64,000 nucleotides of DNA from Anabaenopsis elenkinii CCIBt3563 (GCF_015245355.1 NZ_CP063311.1:3222938-3286937); one strand, 5' to 3'. Numbered from the stretch's first letter, positions 17,462-28,790 are shown. The notes: generated from the sequence alone by a model not told the origin. Translations and numbers: made by a program.

Positions 17462-18403
17462 CTAACCAATTAATTTCTGCCAGGTCATTGGTCCAACAAT
17501 ACCATCGGCAAGTAAACCATTTTGTCTTTGATATGTCCTAATAGCTCTTCCTGTCTGGGGTCCATAGACACCATCCACACCAGCACCTACACGGTGTTGT
17601 ATGTATCTCACAACTTCACCGCCAGCGTGGTTGGGTCTGATTATTCGTCTAGCTAAAATCAGATTAATCCCATTCCAGGTATTTGTGTCTGCAATTCCAG
17701 TGGGTGGTAGTCCCATAATATTCTGAAAATTGACTGTTGCCGATCTTGTAGCCGGTCCGATGACATTATCTTCAACCAAGCGCCTACCATTACTGTCGGT
17801 GATTTGTAATTGATTTAAGGCTCTTTGCAGTCTAATAACTGTAGTATCGGTATTCAACTCTTCATCTGGCACAGCATTAACAGGAGTGCTGGGCACTTCA
17901 CCGGTTAAGCCCTTGACGATCGCATTAGCGGTTGCTTCCGATTCAAAGATATTCATATCTCTTGGTGAATCGATAAAGCAGCATTCGATCAAAATGGCAG
18001 GCATCCTAGTATGTCTGAGGACGTATAAGTGAGACCCACTCTTGACCCCACGATTAAAGAATCCTAATTTGACAATTTCATTTAACACTGGTTGAGCAAT
18101 TTTTCTCCCAGCATCACTAGCGGCAAATACCTCTGTACCATTAGCCCGACCATTAAAAGCGTTAAAATGTATTGAGACAAAAACGTCAACTCTGTTAGTA
18201 TTGGCAGTGTTAATTCTTTGGAATAGTGAGTTTGTGACGGAGGTAGACCTATCTGGTTTACAGGGTATGACTTCATGCCCTAAAGCCCGTAACTTGGATA
18301 TGACTTTATTCCCCACATCTGTATTTAAAACATCCTCCGATTTGATCCCCACAGCACCTGTGTCTGGAGGCGAATTATGACCGATATCAATGCCAAATTT
18401 CAT
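17462..18403 (-). CDS. N-acetylmuramoyl-L-alanine amidase with two peptidoglycan-binding domains
   Basis: The amidase cuts the bond between MurNAc and the stem peptide and may help septal remodelling in filaments. Amidase_3 motifs are MKFGIDIGHNSPPDTGA (zinc His at 9), FVSIHFNAFNG (zinc His near 79) and PAILIECCFIDSP (catalytic Glu near 140). Two PG_binding_1 repeats follow: IRLQRALNQLQITD to MGLPPTGIADTNTW, and VVRYIQHRVGAGVDGVYG to NGLLADGIVGPMTWQKLI. No classical signal peptide is visible, which is unusual for a wall enzyme and suggests another export route or a lysis-type role. Length is 313. Confidence 0.9.
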   Translation of the reverse strand: MKFGIDIGHNSPPDTGAVGIKSEDVLNTDVGNKVISKLRALGHEVIPCKPDRSTSVTNSLFQRINTANTNRVDVFVSIHFNAFNGRANGTEVFAASDAGRKIAQPVLNEIVKLGFFNRGVKSGSHLYVLRHTRMPAILIECCFIDSPRDMNIFESEATANAIVKGLTGEVPSTPVNAVPDEELNTDTTVIRLQRALNQLQITDSNGRRLVEDNVIGPATRSATVNFQNIMGLPPTGIADTNTWNGINLILARRIIRPNHAGGEVVRYIQHRVGAGVDGVYGPQTGRAIRTYQRQNGLLADGIVGPMTWQKLIG

Positions 18404-18964
18404 CTGTTCAACCTCTAGTTTTGCTTATAAGTTGTAATTTTTTCTGGTTATACCAGGCCGGTTATCAGGTTCTAAATAGTCAATCAGATGTCTTACTATT
18501 CACAGTGTCCTGATCAATCTCATTTATAGCTTTTATTGTGTAACAAATAAGTTAACTTAGGATAATTAGTCAGCAGCACTGTACTGGATGAACCTCTCAG
18601 ATCATAGAAGTTGTTTCCCAAGCAGCCTAGAATTTGTCAAGATTTAGCTGCGGGTTATGAAAATTGGGCTAAATTTCCTGGGGTACAAAAATAAAAGCAG
18701 TTAGCTCACAGGCTTTTAGCCGGGGGATTAATGTGTAGCACATAATGGTGCATCAGTTAGTCTAAATTGACTGAGTTTAAACATCATTGTAGGATAAAAC
18801 ACTACCCTGGCGCACAGGGAATCTCAAGCTTGTGGACAGAACAACCTCTGTTTAGATGAGGAAACTCCCCTAAGTAAGTTGGCTGGATGAAGCAAGAATC
18901 CCACGGGCTTCTAGCGGTGGGAATTTCAATTCCATACTAGTCGTAAATTTGAGTTAGCATAACC
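18404..18964. other. Intergenic region containing a decayed TnpB end
   Basis: 561 bases upstream of the amidase gene and of the secreted Cys-repeat gene. Its right part contains the IS605-like right end listed separately. The left part (18404-18650) shows nothing recognisable. Confidence 0.4.
18825..18930 (+). mobile_element. Remnant of an IS605-type element: tnpB tail and right end
   Basis: Reading in one frame gives CLDEETPLSKLAG before a stop, like the usual C-terminal tail of TnpB proteins. It is followed by GATGAAGCAAGAATCCCAC and a hairpin (TCCCACGGGCTTCTAGCGGTGGGA), then TTTCAA, which fits an IS605 right end and omega-RNA 3' end. No TnpB core is left upstream. This is a pattern judgement; only the hairpin is unambiguous. 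Confidence 0.4.
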
Positions 18965-18985
18965 TTGGGTGTTTGGAGAAAGGCG

Positions 18986-19615
18986 ATGAGGAAAAAAAAA
19001 TTGAGTCAAGCTGGTAACCCCCAAGGTAGTTTAACCATGGGAATATTGGAGAGCAAAAGGATGGATTTGACAACGCCAGTTTTAGCTATAGTTGGATGTT
19101 TGGCGATCATGATCCCCGCTCCTGGTATGGCTGTGGCTGTCTCTAATGCTAATGATTACCGTGTCTGTACAGCTCAACTGTTGGATTTGGGACTAACTCC
19201 ACAATCTGCGTCACGAGGATGTGCAAAAGCACTGCGTCCGCGAGAATTGTCTGGTTGCGTGGTGAGAATTAATCAGCAAACTCAAATTAGTGCCGTAGAT
19301 GCTCTTTCTTCCTGTGAGCAAGCCCGGCGACCCAAGGATTTATCTAATTGTGTTGTTGCTATCAGTAGAAATATTCAAGATGCTGTCCAGGTAACCGTGT
19401 TAAATTACTGTGACCGTAGTTTGTTACCGGAGCGCTTCGCTCAGTGCGTGGTGGGTTTACGGAGTGTAACAGATATTGCACCTACGCAGGCAATGGATAC
19501 TTGTATTGATGCCAGCGACCGTGTTAGTGGCTTTTCACCTCCATCTCCATCGCCAAATAGAGCTCCTACAATATTTACCCCTTCTTTTGAGGTCACTCCC
19601 ATTCTACATTATTGA
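18986..19615 (+). CDS. Secreted protein with three cysteine repeats, unknown function
   Basis: I place the start at the ATG at 18986 because GGAGAAAGG lies 5 bases upstream; the open frame reaches a TTG at 18965. A hydrophobic segment (TTPVLAIVGCLAIMIPAPGMAVA) followed by NANDYR looks like a signal peptide. The mature part has about three repeats of ~36 residues with the pattern C-x7-P...L..CVV.I......A...C: ALRPRELSGCVVRI, ARRPKDLSNCVVAI and SLLPERFAQCVVGL. The even spacing of cysteines suggests disulfides in the periplasm or cell surface. The tail is proline/serine rich. A GC-rich hairpin follows the gene. I do not recognise a named family. Confidence 0.6.
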   Translation: MRKKKLSQAGNPQGSLTMGILESKRMDLTTPVLAIVGCLAIMIPAPGMAVAVSNANDYRVCTAQLLDLGLTPQSASRGCAKALRPRELSGCVVRINQQTQISAVDALSSCEQARRPKDLSNCVVAISRNIQDAVQVTVLNYCDRSLLPERFAQCVVGLRSVTDIAPTQAMDTCIDASDRVSGFSPPSPSPNRAPTIFTPSFEVTPILHY

Positions 19616-19644
19616 AAAATTGTATAAATTACGTCTATGAAGCG

Positions 19645-19669
19645 CCCCATCCGCCATGGGATGGGGTTT
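19645..19669 (+). terminator. Hairpin after the Cys-repeat gene
   Basis: Arms CCCCATCC (19645-19652) and GGATGGGG (19659-19666) are followed by TTT. The stem is strong and the T tract short. Confidence 0.55.
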
Positions 19670-19867
19670 GCTATCTCATGCAGAGAATCAGGTAATACCA
19701 CAATACAATTGTCATGAGGGATATACTTAAAATTATTTGTTATCCTCCAGACGCGATCGCCTCTTCTAGGTGCCTAAAAGCCGGATCACTTTGCCATCTT
19801 GTCAGCAAAAGAGCAACCGCTACCTTGAGCTTATAGTATTGATATTTACATTTGACTGTGATAATAA

Positions 19868-19891
19868 GAGGTGTTAATGCTATAACACCTC
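19868..19891 (-). terminator. Probable hetR terminator
   Basis: A perfect stem GAGGTGTTA/TAACACCTC with a 6-base loop lies 5 bases beyond the hetR stop. On the minus strand it is followed by TTATTATCAC, only partly T-rich. Confidence 0.6.
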
Positions 19892-19896
19892 AACTA

Positions 19897-21680
<1,784 letters not shown>

Positions 21681-23792
21681 CTAACGAGAGGGTAGCATTT
21701 TCTCGAAACTGTAAGCTGCTGCGCCAAGAGTTACAAATAGTACTCCGATAACTTGGACAACTGCCAAGGTTTCCTGAAGTATTAAACTAGCAAAAACTAC
21801 TGTTAAAATTGGTACACTTGCTCCGATAATGGCTGAACGTAAAGCACCTAATTTGCGAATACCAACATTGTTGAAGACATAACCTACTAGAGTGAGAACG
21901 CCCAAAATAAAAGCAATCAAAATAAGTTCCAGTACATTAGATGGCTCAACAGTAATATTCAAGTTCCTTGGTAAAGGTAGCATCAAACAGATAAAGCTCA
22001 ACACCAACATGGTGGTGAAATTAACTAAGGTAAAAGACACTGGATGGAGTTTAGTAGCGCATATCCTTGTCAAAATCACGTAGCAAGCAAAAGCTAAACC
22101 AGCTAAAATTGCTGTGCTGCTTCCCAGATTAAAAATACTCGTACCTAGGGTGCTAGAACCGCCTAAAACCATTAATTCACCACCTAAAATACCAACCATA
22201 GCCACAAATCGGAATCCAGGAGGGCGATCGCCGAATAGTAACCATGAGAGAAATCCGCTGATGATGGGGTAGACAAAGAACAAAGCGATCGCCATTCCAG
22301 TAGCTACCTGACCAATAGAAAGATAGATCAGCACCTGAGATACATACAAAAAACAACCACTGGCGATGGAAATCTGTAAAATTCTTTGTTTCTTGACAGT
22401 ACGATTGGGAGTAGGATTACTACCCAATGACCCTACCAGAGTTTGCATATCTTGCCATACTTCTGGATGCATCATGGGGGCCAAGAGTAACATCAATGGC
22501 ACAACTACCAGCAGACGTAGCATTAAAATTAAAAACACATTTCCCAGTGTTGGAGAAATAATTCCCTGGATCTCCAGAACTCCAAAATTGTCCTGAGCTT
22601 TAAAGAACATCCACTTGATGACTATGTTGTATAACGACGATACGACCGTTGACAACACAACTAGCAAGAAACCCACCTGGAGTTGGGAAGACCTGCGGGA
22701 TCTAACAGACCGTGGTGATGGAGGTTCCACTTCTGAGCTAGTTGATGATTGAGAACTAAAGGTTTTAGTCTGGAGTTCAGATAAATTTCTACCTGGTAAT
22801 AAACTGGACTGTTTGACCTCTGGTGGGGATTGGGTTTGGGGTTCTAAAGATTCCCCAGTTGGTAATAAACTGGACTGTTTGACCTCTGGTGGTGATTGGG
22901 TTTGGGGTTGAGAAACATCTCGACCAGGTAGAAAATTTGCTGATGGTCTTGTGTTCGACGATAACCCTAGTGTAGAAGGATCAGTATTGTTGCTTGGAGA
23001 CAAATCTCCAGTAGAAATTGGTTCGGTACTGCTAGTCTCGATTACTTCTGACTGTAAATGTGTCTGAGAAGAACGGGGTGGCTGTGACTCCGTGGGGTGT
23101 AAAATAGTAGGCGGTGATGCTGTTACCGCTGCTCTGGAAATTTCCTCTATGGTGTTGACCAGTTCAAACCGTAGGTGATTAATCAACTCCTCTACAATCA
23201 CTTCCCCCTGTTGCTGCTGTTGGTTTTGTACTTGGGACAGCTGTTGGGAAAGATGATTTTGATAATTTTTCAGATCCTGTTGTAAGGAGTTGAAGGTAAT
23301 CATCAGGGTATCGTTCAAAGCGCCAAGCATTTGTTCAATATTCTGATTGTTATTCCCTGCTGACTGAATAGCAGATACTTCCTGAGCATTACCTTCTGCT
23401 GATTTACGAGCTAAATTGGCAAGTGATAATTGTAGTTGTGAAGATATATGTTTTGCTAAGGCTTCTGATAACTGACGGATTAACACTTGCTGTTCAGTAA
23501 TTTGCCTTACCTTTTGTAAGTGTTCTTTTTCTGCTAATAACTGTTGGATTTCGTCAGATAAACGAGTTTTATCCGCCTGAAGCCGTTTTATTTCTTCCTG
23601 TAACGATCTGAGCACATTTTGCTGGAGACGTTCTAAGTCCTCCACTACAGCCCATAAAGCTGTCTCTGCTGCTCTGGATAGATCACCTCTGACTCGCGGG
23701 TTGTCTGGTCGCTTCTCAAATCGCCCCATTAGCTTCTCACCTCTAACACCTGGAAGATAAAGCTTCTTTTTGTCAACTGGCTTGGTACTCAT
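21681..23792 (-). CDS. Coiled-coil protein fused to an EamA/DMT-family transporter
   Basis: The 703-residue protein has two distinct halves. Residues ~45-210 are a long coiled coil (DLERLQQNVLRSLQEEIKRL and beyond, ending in a Q-rich LSQVQNQQQQQ). Residues ~225-365 are a Ser/Pro/Thr-rich linker with a direct repeat (PQTQSPPEVKQSSLLP twice). Residues ~373-700 form ten hydrophobic helices with DMT features (IALFFVYPIISGFLSWLLFGDRPP and LGALRSAIIGASVPILTVVFASLILQE split across the last helices). DMT transporters move small metabolites or drugs; the cytoplasmic coiled coil suggests anchoring or assembly. It lies upstream of hetR on the same strand, 884 bases away. Confidence 0.8.
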   Translation of the reverse strand: MSTKPVDKKKLYLPGVRGEKLMGRFEKRPDNPRVRGDLSRAAETALWAVVEDLERLQQNVLRSLQEEIKRLQADKTRLSDEIQQLLAEKEHLQKVRQITEQQVLIRQLSEALAKHISSQLQLSLANLARKSAEGNAQEVSAIQSAGNNNQNIEQMLGALNDTLMITFNSLQQDLKNYQNHLSQQLSQVQNQQQQQGEVIVEELINHLRFELVNTIEEISRAAVTASPPTILHPTESQPPRSSQTHLQSEVIETSSTEPISTGDLSPSNNTDPSTLGLSSNTRPSANFLPGRDVSQPQTQSPPEVKQSSLLPTGESLEPQTQSPPEVKQSSLLPGRNLSELQTKTFSSQSSTSSEVEPPSPRSVRSRRSSQLQVGFLLVVLSTVVSSLYNIVIKWMFFKAQDNFGVLEIQGIISPTLGNVFLILMLRLLVVVPLMLLLAPMMHPEVWQDMQTLVGSLGSNPTPNRTVKKQRILQISIASGCFLYVSQVLIYLSIGQVATGMAIALFFVYPIISGFLSWLLFGDRPPGFRFVAMVGILGGELMVLGGSSTLGTSIFNLGSSTAILAGLAFACYVILTRICATKLHPVSFTLVNFTTMLVLSFICLMLPLPRNLNITVEPSNVLELILIAFILGVLTLVGYVFNNVGIRKLGALRSAIIGASVPILTVVFASLILQETLAVVQVIGVLFVTLGAAAYSFEKMLPSR
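22797..22911 (-). repeat. In-frame direct repeat in the DMT-fusion linker
   Basis: Two copies of a ~46-base block containing AATAAACTGGACTGTTTGAC lie 66 bases apart (about 22797 and 22863) and encode the repeated QSPPEVKQSSLLP. The spacing is a multiple of three, so copy number change would keep the frame. Confidence 0.75.
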
Positions 23793-24405
23793 ACTGAGTT
23801 TCTAGATTTGTTCAGATGAACTGAACACTTTCGCAGAAACTGCTGACATAAGGGTAATTTTGTCATGCTGAGTGCCAGGTTGGCAAAGTATCTAAATTTA
23901 TTTACATAACAGCCATACTATACTCTGTTATCTTCAATATCACACAACTGCTTTTGATCACAGACTGATCTAAATTAACAGTTTTCGACTCTGATATAAA
24001 TACTGTTTTCTTTAGCAGTAACAGTAATGACCAAGGGCTTATGAGTGAGTATATTAATACCAGAGTATCAAGAAAGTTCTGGGCTTCTATGTCAATTCTG
24101 TCGGAATGTAACTTGTCATACAAGTTACATTTAGATATGTATTAGACTAGTAAATCGCATAAATTTTATCCCCTATAAAATATTTTAATAAATTAACTGT
24201 TATTGTGCAAAAAGACATTTTGATTTTGGTGTTGTAGTAACCTGACTCTCAGGGAAAAGTTAGATAGATATCAGATCATAAACATAAATAAAGAAGATAT
24301 AGCATTTCCCATGCTCGTGAGGTACAAAGTTGTTTAGTTTCAGGGAACAGGGAACAGGGAACAGGGAATTGATGTGTACTTCATTAGCCTGAAAAAGGCT
24401 ATATA
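23793..24405. other. Intergenic region with a dispersed repeat
   Basis: 613 bases between two minus-strand genes. The left part is the promoter region of the coiled-coil/DMT gene; the right part carries the dispersed repeat copy 2 and a heptamer repeat. A 73-codon frame (23902-24123) is not accepted as a gene. Confidence 0.4.
24296..24402 (+). repeat. Dispersed repeat, copy 2, with AGGGAAC heptamer repeat
   Basis: It begins GATATAGCATTTCCCATGCT like copy 1 at 17283 and ends TGTGTACTTCAT. Between them AGGGAAC is repeated three times plus AGGGAA (24342-24368), a typical short tandem repeat of heterocystous cyanobacteria. The end AGCCTGAAAAAGGCT (24385-24399) can fold and lies just beyond the stop of the phosphate transporter gene. 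That end recurs at 61594. Confidence 0.65.
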
Positions 24406-25644
24406 TTATAGGAATATGATTCTGGCTGTGCTAAAGATGGCAGCGGTTAAGATTGCACTCAGTGGGATTGTAATTACCCATGCAACCGCAATCCTTTGTA
24501 AAGTGCGAAATTGAATTGATTTGATATTTTGTACCATTCCAATACCAATCACACCACCAACAAGAGCATGGGAGGTGGAGACAGGTAAACCTAATCTAGA
24601 GCCTAGCAGGATGGTGGTAGCGGTTGCAAGTTCGGCGCAAAATCCACTACTAGGTTCTAAAGAAATTATATTTTCGCCAATGGTAGCAATTACCTTTTGA
24701 CCCCATACAGCTAAACCGGCGACAATACCAGCAGCACCAAGGATTAAAATCCAGATGGGAATGGTGATGCCATTAATAGGTACGCTACCAGTGATATTAA
24801 TATAGACGATGGTAGCTAAAGGAGCTATGGCATTACCCACATCATTAGAACCATGAGCAAAGGCGACAAAGCAAGCACTAAGAACTTGAAAGCGAGTGAA
24901 TAGGGGTTCTATTCCTTTTTGTGCTGCTAAGTGTCGCCAACTTATGACTGTGAGTGCAACAGCTGCAAGTGCACCTGTGAATAAGGGGATGTCGTAATCC
25001 GGTAGGTTTAAACCTATGTGCTGATTTAAGTAATTGGTGAGGGGTTGGGTTAGGGAAGGGAGGACAATTAGACCAAATATACTCAGTAGAATTACACTTA
25101 ACCAGGGAATCCACTCTTGTAGCCGTACTATTGAATTTGGTTGTTCTAAAATCCAGTGCTTAATTTGACTGTAGAATAAAGCCGCAATGGTACTACTAAT
25201 AATGGGTGTGCAAATCCAGCCTATGCTGACTAAGGCAATGGATGACCAATTAATTGCACTTTCTCCCCCAGCTACCCAACTAAATCCGGCGATCGCACCG
25301 ACCACTGCATGAGATGAAGCTACAGGTAGACCACCAGAGGTAGCAATTTGCAGCCACAAACCACAGGTAATTAAAACTGTTACCATACCAGTTATGTAAA
25401 TTTCTGGTGTAGCAGCGAATAAAGCCGGGTGGGCAATTTTCGTGGCTAAGGTTTGGGATACTTGATCCCCAAATAATACAGCGCCCGTAAACTCTAAAAT
25501 CCCAGCAATAATTATTGCCTGTTTTAGGGTGATAGCTTTGGAGCCTACAGAGGTTCCCATGGAGTTGGCGACATCATTAGCGCCGAGATTCCAGGCGACG
25601 TAAAAGGCTAGTAGGGCGATGAAAATTAAGGTAATGGTGGACAT
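24406..25644 (-). CDS. Low-affinity inorganic phosphate transporter, PiT family
   Basis: PiT proteins import phosphate, usually as a metal-phosphate complex, driven by protons or sodium. Both halves carry the duplicated PHO4 signature: GANDVANSMGTSVGSKAIT (residue 22 on) and GSNDVGNAIAPLATI (near 265). Further matches are ASSHAVVGAIAGFSW and VSTSHALVGGVIGIGM. About ten membrane helices are visible over 412 residues. No phoU or pst gene is adjacent. A repeat-derived hairpin directly follows the stop codon. Confidence 0.93.
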   Translation of the reverse strand: MSTITLIFIALLAFYVAWNLGANDVANSMGTSVGSKAITLKQAIIIAGILEFTGAVLFGDQVSQTLATKIAHPALFAATPEIYITGMVTVLITCGLWLQIATSGGLPVASSHAVVGAIAGFSWVAGGESAINWSSIALVSIGWICTPIISSTIAALFYSQIKHWILEQPNSIVRLQEWIPWLSVILLSIFGLIVLPSLTQPLTNYLNQHIGLNLPDYDIPLFTGALAAVALTVISWRHLAAQKGIEPLFTRFQVLSACFVAFAHGSNDVGNAIAPLATIVYINITGSVPINGITIPIWILILGAAGIVAGLAVWGQKVIATIGENIISLEPSSGFCAELATATTILLGSRLGLPVSTSHALVGGVIGIGMVQNIKSIQFRTLQRIAVAWVITIPLSAILTAAIFSTARIIFL

Positions 25645-25766
25645 TTAGGGTGGGGGTAGATGGAAAGAAAACAGCGATTCTCAGATGAATCAATAGCAAG
25701 GGACTATCGTCAAATCACGAGCAGCGCTATAAATATTACTTTCTACTGTTATCTTGTTTGCCCGGA

Positions 25767-26828
25767 TTACGGATAAATTAAAATTTTGTATGTTTCTGGT
25801 GTAGGTGCGATCGCCTGTGCTACAGCTGCTGATAAATCTTGTAATGGATAGCGATCGCTAATCAAGGCTTGGACATCAATGCGGCGATTAAACACAATAT
25901 CCGCTGATAAACCCTGAAGCCGATAGGATGAACTGTAACTACCCATCAAGTCGATTTCCCTGCGGTAAAGAATATTCGGGTTAATGGGAATTTCTACTTG
26001 ATCGGGAAACTCAGCAAAGAATAGGATTTTACCACCTTTGCGGGTACATTCCAAGGCTTGAAAGAAAGCTTTATCACTGGGAACCGCTAGCAGAGTCACA
26101 TCAACGCCCATCCCCCCAGTCAAGGCGTGAATTTTCCCAGGTAAATCAGGATCACGCGCATCAAAAGCCGCTTCTGCCCCCACATTTAAGGCTTTGTCAA
26201 TTCTAGATGGTAATAAATCAGTGGCGATCGCTTTAGCCCCAAAATACTTAACCAACATGACAAACATTAACCCAATGGGTCCTGCACCTGTGACTAAAAC
26301 AGTTTGTCCCGGAGCAATTTGGGCTTTTTTCACGGCTTTGAGACAACAGTTAGTCGGTTCTACAAAACTCGCCTCTTCAAAGCTGATATCATCGGGAATG
26401 GGAATTAACCCCCCATTCTGGACAATATGTCCTGGAACCTTGACATACTCAGCAAAACCGCCACCGCTAGGATTAAATCCGGCTGTGGTAGAGATATTTT
26501 TATAGACATCGCACATAGAGAAATTATCATTGAGGCAGTAGGAGCAACGCATACAGGGGATATGGTGCATCACTGCTACCCGTTGTCCTACTTGCCAAGA
26601 TTGTACCTGAGAACCGACTGCGGCAATAGTTCCGGCTGTTTCATGACCAAATATCCGCGGTGGTGCATACAGAGGATAACGAATTTTTTTAATATCTGAT
26701 TGACACAACCCCACAACTCTCACCTGTACCAGCACCTCATCCGGTTCCAGAGTTGGGACTGGGATTTCTTCGTATGATAGTTGATTTACACCTCTAAATA
26801 CCTGTGCTTTCACCTTTGTTTTTTCCAC
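25767..26828 (-). CDS. Zinc-dependent medium-chain alcohol/polyol dehydrogenase
   Basis: The 353-residue protein follows the medium-chain dehydrogenase layout. The catalytic zinc ligands are C in LCQSDIKK and H-E in FGHETAGTI. The structural zinc lobe CMRCSYCLNDNFSMC has all four cysteines. The NAD(P)-binding glycine motif is VTGAGPIGLMFVM (~residue 175). The sequence resembles sorbitol/threonine-type dehydrogenases, but the substrate cannot be read from sequence. It is divergent from the FAD-oxidoreductase gene at 26968 with 139 bases between, so the two may share regulation. Confidence 0.85.
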   Translation of the reverse strand: MEKTKVKAQVFRGVNQLSYEEIPVPTLEPDEVLVQVRVVGLCQSDIKKIRYPLYAPPRIFGHETAGTIAAVGSQVQSWQVGQRVAVMHHIPCMRCSYCLNDNFSMCDVYKNISTTAGFNPSGGGFAEYVKVPGHIVQNGGLIPIPDDISFEEASFVEPTNCCLKAVKKAQIAPGQTVLVTGAGPIGLMFVMLVKYFGAKAIATDLLPSRIDKALNVGAEAAFDARDPDLPGKIHALTGGMGVDVTLLAVPSDKAFFQALECTRKGGKILFFAEFPDQVEIPINPNILYRREIDLMGSYSSSYRLQGLSADIVFNRRIDVQALISDRYPLQDLSAAVAQAIAPTPETYKILIYP

Positions 26829-26967
26829 TCATCTTTATTAGATTTAACATTTAGTGGCTCATGGGAACACCTGTGAAAGGACAAGCTTAAATAATCAACT
26901 GTCATCCTCCCTTTTAAAATTAAATTTTCCCAATGAAATAAAATCATGAAAAATTGACCAAGGTGGA

Positions 26968-28746
26968 GTGATGGTTCATCAGACATATACAGCTGATGTT
27001 TTGGTAGTGGGTGGCGGAACTGGGGGAACAGCAGCGGCGATTCAAGCAGCAAGAAGGGGAGCAAAAACCATTTTAGTCAGTGAGTTTCCTTGGTTAGGGG
27101 GAATGCTCACATCCGCAGGGGTATCCGCACCCGATGGGAATGAATTAATGGCTTTTCAAACTGGCTTATGGGGCGCATTTTTACAAGAATTGCGACAACG
27201 ACAGCCAGGGGGACTAGATAACAGTTGGGTGAGCTTTTTTAGCTATGATCCTGCTATTGGAGCCAAGATTTTTACTGATTGGGTGGAAGAATTAGAGAAT
27301 CTGCATTGGATTTCTGGACAGGTACCAAAAGAAGTATTGCACCAGGGGAATTGTGTAACTGGTGTGCGCTTTTCAGATTTCACAGTTACTGCCAAGATTA
27401 TTCTTGACGGTACGGAACTAGGGGATTTACTGGCTTTAGGAGAAATACCTCACCGTTGGGGCTGGGAATTACAATCTCAGTGGGGAGAAATTAGCGCCCC
27501 AGCAGATTATAATTATCTCACACAAAGGTATCCGGTGCAAGCCCCTACTTGGGTGGTAGTGATGCAAGATTTTGGTGAAAGTATTGCTCCAGAAATTATT
27601 CCACCCCCCAATTATGATCCGTCCCTGTTTACCGGTGCTTGGGATAATTATGGGGCTGAGAAGTTCTTAAATTATGGACGTTTGCCGGGTGGTCGATTGA
27701 TGATCAACTGGCCTATATGTGGTAATGACTATGGCGAAGGTGTAGGAAGATTAATCGAGTCAGAAGCAGCTAAAAAAGAATTTTTACAAGAATGTCGCTG
27801 GCATAGCCAAAATTTTGCTCATTTCATCCAAAAAAACTTGGGTAGGCGCTATGGTTTGGCTGAGTCAGTTTTTCCGGGTAACTGTGGTGCTTTTGCCTTA
27901 CATCCTTACTACCGTGAAAGTCGCCGCTTGGTAGGGGTAACTACTGTGGGAGAACAGGATATTTTACCGATGTCTGGGGGTAGGGTCGCACCTTTGTTTG
28001 CCGATAGCATTGCTGTGGGTAACTACCCTAACGACCATCATTATCCTGGATTCAATTTACCACTGCAACCTAAATCTATATGCTGGGGGGGGCGTTGGAC
28101 TGGTACACCCTTTACTATTCCCTATGGGTCCTTGATCCCCAGAATCACAGATGGTTTATTGGTTTGTGAAAAGAATATTTCTGTATCTCACATTGCCAAT
28201 GGTGCTACAAGATTACAACCTGTGGTTATGGGTATCGGTCAAGCCGCGGGAATGGCTGCAGCTATGTGTGTTGAGTTGAATTGTCAGCCGAGGGATTTAC
28301 CTGTAAGGCAACTGCAAATTGCTCTGTTAACAGACTTGCAAGTGCCTGGGGCTATTGTACCTTTATTTAATTTAGATATATCAGCCCAAAATCCTGCATG
28401 GGTAAATTGGCAATTGTATTATTTAAATCAACCTCAAGCCTATCCATTAAGTGGAAATCACCCTATTGCCTCAGGAAGTCATTCTAATTACTTAGAGACT
28501 AAACAAGTATTAACACACACAGTAAGTTGTTTTACAGGTATTTTTCAGCGGCGAAATCAGCAGGATTACCAATTTACCATCACCACACCAGATGAGTATG
28601 ATGGTCAAACTTGGCAGATTGTGACTTTGCGATCGCCCATAGAGGAAAAACTACAAAGGTTAATAGATGGGCAACCCCTAACTATTTGGGGTCTCCTCAA
28701 TCATGCTGGTCATTGGTTAATAGCTGAAGATGTGGACTTATCCTGA
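26968..28746 (+). CDS. FAD-dependent oxidoreductase (FAD_oxidored family)
   Basis: The N-terminus has the dinucleotide-binding fold (ADVLVVGGGTGGTAAAIQAA, residues 8-27), then PWLGGMLTSAGVSAPDGNE, as in the FAD_oxidored family of large flavoproteins. Near the end of the FAD domain, CEKNISVSHIANGATRLQPV and GIGQAAGMAAAMCVELNCQP complete the flavin-binding pattern. The last ~120 residues are a separate beta-rich domain. The start may be GTG at 26968 or ATG at 26971; AAGGTGGAG lies just upstream. Substrate unknown. patX starts 106 bases downstream on the same strand but has its own promoter-like sequence. Confidence 0.85.
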   Translation: MMVHQTYTADVLVVGGGTGGTAAAIQAARRGAKTILVSEFPWLGGMLTSAGVSAPDGNELMAFQTGLWGAFLQELRQRQPGGLDNSWVSFFSYDPAIGAKIFTDWVEELENLHWISGQVPKEVLHQGNCVTGVRFSDFTVTAKIILDGTELGDLLALGEIPHRWGWELQSQWGEISAPADYNYLTQRYPVQAPTWVVVMQDFGESIAPEIIPPPNYDPSLFTGAWDNYGAEKFLNYGRLPGGRLMINWPICGNDYGEGVGRLIESEAAKKEFLQECRWHSQNFAHFIQKNLGRRYGLAESVFPGNCGAFALHPYYRESRRLVGVTTVGEQDILPMSGGRVAPLFADSIAVGNYPNDHHYPGFNLPLQPKSICWGGRWTGTPFTIPYGSLIPRITDGLLVCEKNISVSHIANGATRLQPVVMGIGQAAGMAAAMCVELNCQPRDLPVRQLQIALLTDLQVPGAIVPLFNLDISAQNPAWVNWQLYYLNQPQAYPLSGNHPIASGSHSNYLETKQVLTHTVSCFTGIFQRRNQQDYQFTITTPDEYDGQTWQIVTLRSPIEEKLQRLIDGQPLTIWGLLNHAGHWLIAEDVDLS

Positions 28747-28790
28747 ACTTGTTTTTTTTTCAGTAAAGCTGAATACTTTTTAAGGATGTT

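Noticed and set aside
23902..24123. 73-codon minus-strand frame between two genes
   Set aside because: Low-complexity hydrophobic product with no binding site and no motif; it lies in the promoter region of the DMT-fusion gene.
24342..24368. Possible CRISPR or satellite from AGGGAAC copies
   Set aside because: Seven-base units without spacers are the known short tandem repeats of heterocystous cyanobacteria.
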